Of a stretch of 29,334 bases of DNA, positions 10,802 to 20,100 are shown one piece after another. The stretch's first letter is position 1, and each line of letters begins with the position of its first letter. This DNA comes from Sphacelaria rigidula (Eukaryota; Phaeophyceae; Sphacelariales): positions 1 to 29,334 of the forward strand of contig CAXNAA020000083.1 of NCBI GenBank assembly GCA_964200075.2, read 5' to 3'. Under the pieces are notes generated by a model. That model had not been told where the DNA came from. It searched no databases and was given only the letters and a program-made list of their open reading frames with translations. A program made the position numbers and the translations under genes.

Positions 10802-11949
10802 GCCTGATCGATTTTTCATGCGTCGTCAATCACGTTTTGTGGGCCGAATTTCAACAACAACTTGGTCCCAGAATGATATCGAGAAATATCACGTGGCAGC
10901 AGTGGTAACAAAGCACACCAGCAAAAAACGGCGCCTCTTTCCGTTTACACACATGAAGTTGTTTCTGACACGAGAACTACGTGCGCACATGTGATAATTA
11001 CAAGTTTCACCGCCAGTTACGTTGTTCGGTGCCCAAGGCGAAACCCCTTGTCAAGCGCCTGCCCCTCCTCCGCCTCCCCATGAACTCTGCCGATATGTGC
11101 AAGTTTGTAAATTGGTACAGGAGAAACTTCACGCACAATGATATGCGCAAGGAGCATTACATGTGATTTTTACGACCCACGTGAAACACGGGTGGCATGC
11201 TGTGTTATGTGTCTATCTATCACTATCGCAACTCGCAGCAACGGCATGATACGCAAAGGCAAGACCTTGCACGCGCCTTCCAGATATCAACGGAACGTTG
11301 TTTCTCTGTATCATATCAGGTTTTGCTTTTGTTACGCTCAGAAATGTGATACAGTAGACTGGTTACGGCTCCTTTGCCAAGATGGCGGTACAAACATATT
11401 GTTCCAGGTTTTGCCAAAGTGTCGACACTTTGTTTACTGGCAAATCTGTTGCGGAATTTTGATTTTGCAATCTTCGCGTCGATCCTCTCGACTTTTGATT
11501 GCCAGCATTTCGTCAACATCAAAGCAAAATAATGCAGGTTGCCAACGCATGTTACATTAGAGTTACCCAGCACGAGGCTGAAATGCGCATCGCCGGGTGT
11601 GAAGAGTGGTAATCCTCTGTACTCTGTGAAGCTATGCTAAATCACCCCGCAGAAACATGTTCTGCAAGTATGCAGCGCTGGAATTCACCACCTCCGGTCG
11701 AATTTCGCAGGTTGTCCTTTTGCTCGTTGCTACCACATTAGACCAACATGGAAGCCCCACCGGTCTTGAAAGATGAGACCCAGGACGGCTGCGTGGCGTT
11801 GCCGCGCGAAATCCAACCATCTTGGAGCCGATTAGCGCATTAATGTTTTCCCTCGGTTCCGATCAACGTCTGACCATACTGGCAGGGTGACTCAATACTC
11901 CTTAGAGCAGCCTCTCTTGGAAGATTGAAGAAGCGTGCTGGGAGAGATC
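10802..11949. other. Upstream region of the surface-protein gene
   Basis: No gene is evident. The region just before 11950 should contain the promoter and 5' UTR of the downstream gene, but I cannot point to a TATA box, initiator or other specific element. A small palindromic word, GCAGAAACATGTTCTGC, lies at about 11650-11666. Short open frames on both strands lack any motif. Confidence 0.35.
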
Positions 11950-14193
11950 ATGCGGAGATTTGACCGTATTGCAACATATGTCGCACTATATGTCTCCGTG
12001 TGGAGAAGGGGGCTTAGCAGCTTTGTTCAGTCAAATAGGAACTACAGGCACAGCAGCAACCCTTGCTCGAGTACCGAGGAGCGTGCGAGCGTCGAGGCTG
12101 CCCGTCATGAAGTATCAATCGTTGACGCGTCGAAGAACAACGTTGACCTCGCCGTGCTTGGCTCTTCTTCTGATTACGAAGAAGACGTTGTCGCACTGTC
12201 GGAAGGTGGAGAGCAGCGCATGCTGCAAGACGCCGATGACGCACCGTGTTCGCCTAATACCCAGCGGAAGTGGGTGGTACGGGATGCTGCGACTGTCGAC
12301 GAATTAGCAGCCGCAGTGGCATGCTCCGGCGGAATGTTTGATGTGACTTGGGAAGGCATGGTAGTCGTCGATCGCGCGATCAAGATCACCGGCGGGACTG
12401 CACTGAATGTAACAGGAATCGGCTCAAAGTCTGGGATGGAAGGAGCGGGAGCAAACAGATTTTTCACGGTCACGAACGCTTCTTTATACGTGAGCCGTAT
12501 GCAGTTCAGCAATGGGACGGCGGATGTTGGCGGGGCAATTTTCGCGGTGGAGGGTTCAAATATCTCTCTCTCCGAAACTAACTTCATGCACAACGTGGCT
12601 TTTGCTAGTGGCGGAGCGATGCACATCGCTAACGATTCATCTGCCCTGCTCAGCGGGAATAGTCAATTCATCCAAAATCGCGCAACTTCGTACGATGGCC
12701 TCGGCGGTGCGTTATTCATTGACGGTGCTTCCGGTGTCAATTGGAGCGGGAATGCGAACTTTTCCGAAAACGAGGCTGCGCACGGAGGGGCAGTGCTCGT
12801 ACGGAACGGATCGACGGCATCATGGGAAGCAGGAGCATCCTTCGTGGGCAACAAGGCGCAGCGTTTGTTCGGGGGAGCCGTTTTTGTATCTCGGGACTCC
12901 ATGGCCAGGTGGGAGGGGAATACACATTTCGCGGAGAATGAGGCGACCCTTGGCGGTGCCCTGTCGGTTCTAGATGCGAGGATTTCGTGGTTCGGGAGTA
13001 CAACGTTTATTCACAATAGCGCTCATAACGGAGGGGCATTGGATGTCCGGAACAAAGCTAGTGTACTGTGGGAGGGAGAAACCGTTTTCCGTGACAACGC
13101 TGCGCGATCCGGGGGCGCGATGTACGCAGTCATTAACTCGACTGTGTCTTGGGAAGCGAAGACATCGTTCTCGAACAACTCGGCTCAGAACGGCGGTGCG
13201 CTGTATCTCACTAGTCAGACCAACGTGTCGGCGCAAGCAGAAACAATATTTTCCAACAACGTCGCAAAATTCGATGGTGGCGCGGTATACTTGGACTCTG
13301 CTGCAGGTATATCCTGGTTTGAAAACACTACTTTTCTGACAAACGCGGCTTCCCACGACGGAGGAGCAGTGTATTGCTCCGAGGGGTCTAGGGTTTCGTG
13401 GGCCGGAGAGATGTCGTTCCTAGGAAATAATGTTGACTCCAGTGGGGGTGCTCTATACGTCACGGGGGGCTCTCATGTTTCGTGGAACGGGGATGACACA
13501 AAGCTAGTGGACAACGCGGCGAAATCGTACGGGGGTGCCGTGTATGTGGACAACGCTGCGGAGGAGTTTCGCGAGCTCGAGCACCCAACATCTCTGGAAA
13601 TAAATGGAACAACCTCATTCGAAGCCAACAGGTGTGAGGGCAGCGGGGGCGGGATGGCTGTACTCGGCGGATTGTCCGTGACGTTCGAAACGACACAGCT
13701 GACGTTTCGCAATAACTCTGCATCTATCTCAGGAGGCGGGATGTTCCTGTCGGGCGTTGGAATCGGCCCCCAGCTCACGGGGACAACATTTGGTGCGAAC
13801 AGGGCGCGGGTCGGAGCTGGATTATTTTCCACAGGCACGGGGACGACCGTCACCTTTGACAAGACTACCGGCGTCGCGGTACAACACCCCACCATATTCC
13901 AGAGGTGCACATTTCTCGACAATGAGGCGATGGCCGCAGGTGGGGCTATGGAAAGTGGAGCAGGGGTGGATGTCTTTATTGACACGTCATTCGTCCGTAA
14001 CACCGCCGGGATTGGGGGAGCTCTGCGACTTGGCGGGACGGCATCTCTGGACAACTGCACGTTTGTGGAAAATACTTCGGCGGAGGACGCGGGACCCGCT
14101 GTTTCTAATATTGGAGTTATCCTGGAAATGATCAACGGATCATTCGTCGATAACGTATTCGATTGCCCCTTGATGACGTATTTGGAATATGAG
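11950..14193 (+). CDS. Exon 1: N-terminus and beta-helix repeats
   Basis: This exon encodes residues 1-748. Residues 1-100 are hydrophilic apart from a short hydrophobic stretch near the start. From about residue 106 (KWVVRDAATVDELAAAV) the sequence resembles the lead-in to a beta-helix. The GGA/GGG motifs start near residue 194 and repeat about every 23-30 residues to near residue 692, alternating with FxxN motifs and, in the middle, a W-[EA]-G word. Many Asn-X-Ser/Thr sites fit an extracellular, glycosylated domain. The exon ends GAG|GTGAGT in phase 0. Confidence 0.9.
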
Positions 14194-17100
14194 GTGAGTC
14201 TCTCACGATCAAAATGCTGTTGGAGCTACTGCAAGGCTCGAGGTACCACCGTCGGAAGGAGGAATGTCTCCCATAGTCCACGCTGTTCGCCTTGACACTT
14301 CGAATCACGGATGTCAACCTCCTTCTTGACCGAATGATGAAGATCGATAAGGATACGTGTTGGCAACGCTTTGTGATGCATGGGAGTACCGCGTGCTGTT
14401 TGCACCGCATCGAAGTTTCAAACACTTCTATAGTTTGGGTTAGGGTTAGGGTTTGTGCTAGTGATGGTGTTGGTCGTAGTGTTCGGATTAAGGTCAGGGG
14501 TGCGGTCCCTGCAGGGACTGGCCCGAGCGGTCATGAAAAACATCGATCCTGGGGTGTTCAAGTTCCGATGCGGTGCAAAAGCACCCGGTCTTCCCACGCA
14601 TTACAGCTTGACAACCTGCCGAAACCAATCAGACATGAGAATCCATTGCGAACAGCCCTGATATCGTCCAACCGCGTGTTGGCAACCGTTCATGGATTCA
14701 AATAACCATAATCTGACAACCCCGTAGGACTCACCTCGTAGCAGACGGACCGGGAACAGGCTGCCTGTCGACTTGCCGCTCTACTTCCGTCCTAGAATGG
14801 CGGGTGGTACATACGCCTCTCTTGTGGCGTATCCGTAGAGCACATTCTGAGTCCTGCCAGTACTGTTGCATTTGTCTTTTTCGTATCATCCGTACACTGC
14901 TTTTATGCGTGTGCTCCCATCTTGAACGGCTCATCATGCGTGATGACATCGTGTTACTTGTTCCGGCTCATTATCCAACGTGTGTTCAATCGCCGAACCG
15001 CATCGCGACACTTGCTCCTGCAGATGGGTCAGCTCTATGACACCGTGTGCGAAGGATGTGCCACAGAATGTCAAGATTGCAACTTCGACCAAGAGATCGA
15101 GGAAGGCGTGCTGCGTTGCACGGGCGTGATTGAACGTGTGGGCCGCGCTGGCGGGACCGTCACCCTTGAACAATTGGTTATTGATCAGGGGTATTGGCGT
15201 GCCAGCAACACCAGCGAGCTTGTGTTGCCTTGCTACAATCCTGATGCATGCGATGGCGGGGTGACGGGGGTAGCTGGTTACTGCCACGACGGTTATGAAG
15301 GGCCATGTGAGTGGGGTCCCGCTACGTGTTCACGTGGAATATATATTGCGCGACCAATATGTATATTAGGGTCGCATTGGTGATAACATATTGACCCGTC
15401 AATACACACATATATTGGGGCCGCGTGGGTGTCAATGTATTGGCTGATCAATATTGGATATTATAAGTATGGTGTACGCTTTGAGGAAGATCCAGATGCA
15501 ATGGATGCCGGAGCCCGTGCAGATTGGGAAACGCTTGAAAGGAAGCCGCAGAAGTTCGCCTGTATTGTTACGGAGACTTGCCGAATGCGTTTGATGTTTA
15601 TATATATATATATCGGCCAAAAAGTGTGATGACAAAAGAGGCGACCCGGTGTATGTATGTAAATATATATATATATATATGCCCTCTGATACCTATCTGG
15701 CCACCGGTGCGGTGCCGCCCATCCCCTTCACAGTGTGTAATATGTGTTGGCTAAACGTTACGACGCACAAAACGACGGTCGATATGCGCCTTTTGGTACC
15801 CCTCTGGTTACCGATGCTGTGTTGCTTATACCCTGGACAATACAATATGTTCCAACATATGTCAATACTTTGTATTGGAAACAGCGCAATTTTTTCATTT
15901 CAATATATATTGTGTTGAGATGTCCCCAGAGACATTGGAGCAACTGCATATGTGTCTCGTGTCATGATCGTAAAGTAATACGTTTGCTTGGGGAACAAAG
16001 CATTCAATATAGATTGTGCATGCTGGCCGTGTATATATTGAGTACCAATACATATCGAGTCCAAGCGATTCGTAACATACTGTTACCATGATATGTATTG
16101 AACACAAACCATGCAACAGTACTGTGTTCCCAATATATATATTGAACACGCTTATCGCCTAACTCTTGTGTAACCAATATATATATATATATATATATAT
16201 ATTGAACACACTCGCGGAGGAATATATTGAGCGTTTGCGGCATCTGGTAATACATCTACATCTTTCATTGGCGGTCGCGAACATAAAACTACCCACCATA
16301 CTGAACCCAATGCGCTTTCCAATCGACATGATGAATTATCAATATATATATATATATATATTGTCACGCCAACATATATTGTGACCATCGGCTCCCTCGT
16401 GTATTGTCCGCCCAATCTGTGTATTGAACACATCGACGCACGACATATTGGGGCGGCAATATACGTTGGCGCTTCGGGTGTTCAGTATATTGAATCGTCA
16501 ATATATATTGGCCTCGTGTGGTAACCGTTATGGTACTCGACAAATAGATATTGGCGCCTTACCGCATCAACATATTACTCGGCCAATATATATTGAGGTG
16601 ACGCTCGTCGTGATATATTGTTCGGTCGATATATATTGCATCTCGCGAGCCTTGACATATTGATGGCACCAGAGTTTTTTACCTATCTCTCGTTCCATCA
16701 CATTGCTCGCCCGAAATATATTCACTACCCGACGCGTCGACATATCGAGCGGGCAATATACATTACATATTATACTGTCCAAGGTGTGGAATATTTGGAA
16801 CACTTGGGCCCAAGTCGCATAATGACGAAGACCACAAGAAGGACCAATCGCCCAGGGTACTCGTGTCCTCTCCTTACACGTGGACATTTCTGTTCTAAAT
16901 ACGTCCACAATTTTTCAGCATTAACATAACACGTTTCACCGTCTTGGAGAGCGTTTGGTGTTCGAGGCCGGTGGTCACCACGAGCACAACTCTTGGCGTT
17001 GTTCTTGCCCAAAATATAGTGTTTATAGAATAACCGCCGTTATTTTTGTCTCAGCCTGCACATCGGACACAAACCAGGTACTCAGAGTTGCAACGTGGAA

Positions 17101-20100
17101 CAGTATCATCTTCAGTGATTTAGTTCATTCAGAAACATCACTCATGCTGGCAACTCCTATTTTGAACCAACCGGGGGCGGCGTCATCACTCATCTGTGGA
17201 TTGCCCACTGTTTGACATTCTCGGCTGAGTTAGTTTTCCCTTCCCCAAATGTCGGTAGTTGTAGCAAGAGATGGCAATTGTGTGAGACACGACCCGTCTC
17301 CAAGTCAAGCGTTTATTGCCCTTGCTCGGCACTTCACTCAAACACCGGGTATGTGCTTCGTCGAAGTACAGTTCTGTTTGTTCGAAGAGCTACAGCTGCG
17401 TTCGTTGACCCCCAGCACGCTAGACACGTCGCATGTCGGATTGTCCAAGCAAGATCTATCAATTTTGTTGTGGTAGCCACGTGAAATATCTGTGCATGCC
17501 GACCTCTAACATCACCCTACAATAGTGCTTGACCTCATCTGGCACTGCCTGACACTCTCGACATTCAACGCGGCACAACGCGGCAGTGATTCGTGGACGT
17601 GGAAAACGCCCGAGACTGGCTGCCGATTCTGGACGGAAGATAGCGAAGCTATTCCCATCATGTTCCCTGTATGATTCAGGGTATGACTCTCCTACGTCAT
17701 ACCCCCTACCTTCGCATAGCGCTACAAAAGAAAACACCTCACGAGCCCTATTGTTCCGTATGGCACAGAAAGAGACATTCGAACCGCGCATCTGGTTTGT
17801 TGATTTCCTACAGAATTCAAGAGGTAATGCGTCAGTATTATGAGAGGGGAATGAGGACTGTCTACTCGAATAAACAAAGACATGGCGCTGGGTGTGCCAA
17901 AGATCAGCATCGATCGCATCTTCTCGGGTGGGGGGTAACTCAGGCGACCAGTCATACAACAGTAGTCAGCGTCAGAAGTACGCAGAATTCGTGATTTCTT
18001 AATTTCTCGAAGATTTTCCAAATTTGTTTCGCTTCCCACCGCTCATCACATTGACGGATGCCAAAAAAATGGGCATCTGGAGATATTTCAATCCTTTTGA
18101 CGAATATTGGAAGAGAAAATATCTGCGTTCAATATCGAGTGACTTACGGGCTTGACCGATCCTTGGGGGTCCTGCGAAAGTGCAACCCCAGGTTCTATTT
18201 TTTTTTTGGTTTTTTCGATGGACCGGCTCGATCCCGATCATAAAAGTGAAGACTCAAAAATGACTATTTTTTTAAAATTCCACCTTTTCACTGCGCTGAA
18301 GCCGGAAAACCATGATTCTTGGACCATTTACGGTCAATAACACCTGCTGATAAACGGAGTCTTTCCTCCGTATCGCCCCCACAACACCAACTTGGGCATT
18401 GTGATTTGAGCACGATCTGTTTATTTTGCCAAAACCATGGACGCTGGTACTTTCGAGTGCTCATGGAAAATGTTATGCGAAACCCCCCCGAAAATAGGTC
18501 ATCCGCAGAGAATGTTAGACTGAGGTCTGTGCAGTATAGGAGGAAAATACGATCTCGATCGTTATTGTGAAGAATTTTATACGTATCAACTTATTTGAAT
18601 ATTCACCGTTCGTTGCGGAAGAGCCAGGAAACTGCTTTTATTGGACCAAAAACGATCAATAACACCCTCCTGATAAACGGGGTAAATAGTCTGTATTGCC
18701 CCAAAAACACCAACTTGGGCTCTGCCGTTTGAGCGCGGCCTACGCTTCCCCCCTAAATCTACCGGCGCTAGCACTTTCAAGTGGTAATGAAACATAGGGC
18801 TCGAGAAAAACTCAAAAACTACAACTACGGATTCTGAAAACTTCTGATGCTGACTACTTTACTTCGATAAGATCTCATTTGCCCTACCTCGTCCTTCTCT
18901 AACCATGTACCCGCTGGTCGATCACGCAGACTGCTCCGTGTGCAGCGACGGGTACGCTGGAAGTGTCGGCTTCAGGTGCAGCTCATGTTCCGGTGCACGA
19001 GGGGGGGTGGGGGTCGCTGCGGCTGCTGGAATTGTGATTTTGGTCGCTTTTATCGCATTTCTGTGCCACATGATATCTGATCGCCCCATGGGAGGTGGCG
19101 AAACAGGGCTTCTTTCTCGAGTAGCACGTCGTATACCGTTGCATTCACTCAAGATCATCATCGTCTCTTGGCAGATTTTGACACAGGTGTGAAGGCACAA
19201 CAGAAGTAAGTGCTCTCCGCTGTCTGCGTGAGCGCGCTCGCGCCTATCAACACGCCGTCACTGACGAACATGATACATTCGCGGAAGGAAGGGTAATGCT
19301 TGATTGAGTCGCAGGCGCCTTCTCCCTTCGGCACCCACGGCCTCTTCCTGTGTTTTCCGCGGCATGTTCACGTGATAGCTTCATTTTGTTCGAGGCTCGT
19401 CTCTTAATCCGCTGCCTGATCAGCCGTAGTATTACCGTCCCTTCATATCATGCCGTAGTACCATCGTTCTCTCATGTTATGCCGTGATCTCCCCTCCGGA
19501 TGTATTGGTTTGGAATCAGTCTCTGGCAACGGCGCATATCAGCACCAGGACGTCGCCTGAATGGATGTATCCTTTCCCGAACATGTTAATGTGTAGTAGC
19601 ATCGTCCAAACCCCCGTGATCTCTGATATGCCCCGCACGGTATGTACTCGTTAGGTAGCAAAGCATGTTGGCAAACCACTCATGTGCGAGATAAAGATGA
19701 GCTACCTTGCCGAACCCATCGCTTCGCTGGTCAACCTGGGCGAGTCCACCGATCCAGGCAGTAGGGACATTCGTCTCTGCTCATCTTGCAGACTGAGTAA
19801 TCCGAACCATTCCCGCCGTTTGTCTCGTTGCAGTTCTCGTCCGTGGCAAACGTCACTTATCCAGGTGTCTACGAGAAGTTTCTGAGCAGTGTGGACATGC
19901 TTAATTTCGACTTAAGCTGGGTTCTGTCCACGGCCTGCATATTCAACGTGAATTTCCATGACCGCCTCCTTATATCAACGCTGGGACCTCTAGTCTTCAT
20001 CGGCCTGCTGTACGCCACGTACACCCTGGCGTCGCGCAGGCGAGTCTCAACCAGTAGAGGTTATCAAACGCAGGGGGGGGGGGGGGGGGGGGGGGGTTTT

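Larger units (their letters stand above)
15307..18929 (+). other. Intron 2 (3623 bp)
   Basis: It has a GTGAGT donor and a CGATCACGCAG acceptor. Its length is unusual beside the other introns (177-1724 bp). It contains the ATATTG array (15340-16770), AT microsatellites and a diverged direct duplication near its 3' end. A 166-codon minus-strand open frame at 17959-17459 has no recognisable motif, so I do not call it a gene. Confidence 0.85.

Noticed and set aside
13473-14135. A 220-codon minus-strand open frame opposite exon 1
   Set aside because: It is the antisense shadow of the GGA-repeat exon; the Pro/Ala-rich sequence is what the complement of Gly/Ala-rich repeats gives.
15340-16770. CRISPR-like array (constant motifs, variable spacers)
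   Set aside because: The constant parts are only 6-12 bp AT palindromes, spacing is uneven, and it lies in a eukaryotic intron with no cas genes.
17459-17959. A 166-codon minus-strand open frame inside intron 2
   Set aside because: No recognisable motif, and overlapping frames are open on the other strand as well.
18905-18929. ATG at 18905 as the start of a separate small membrane protein
   Set aside because: The acceptor CGCAG at 18925-18929 joins this frame exactly to exon 2 (GYEGPYCSVC), so the ATG lies in the intron.
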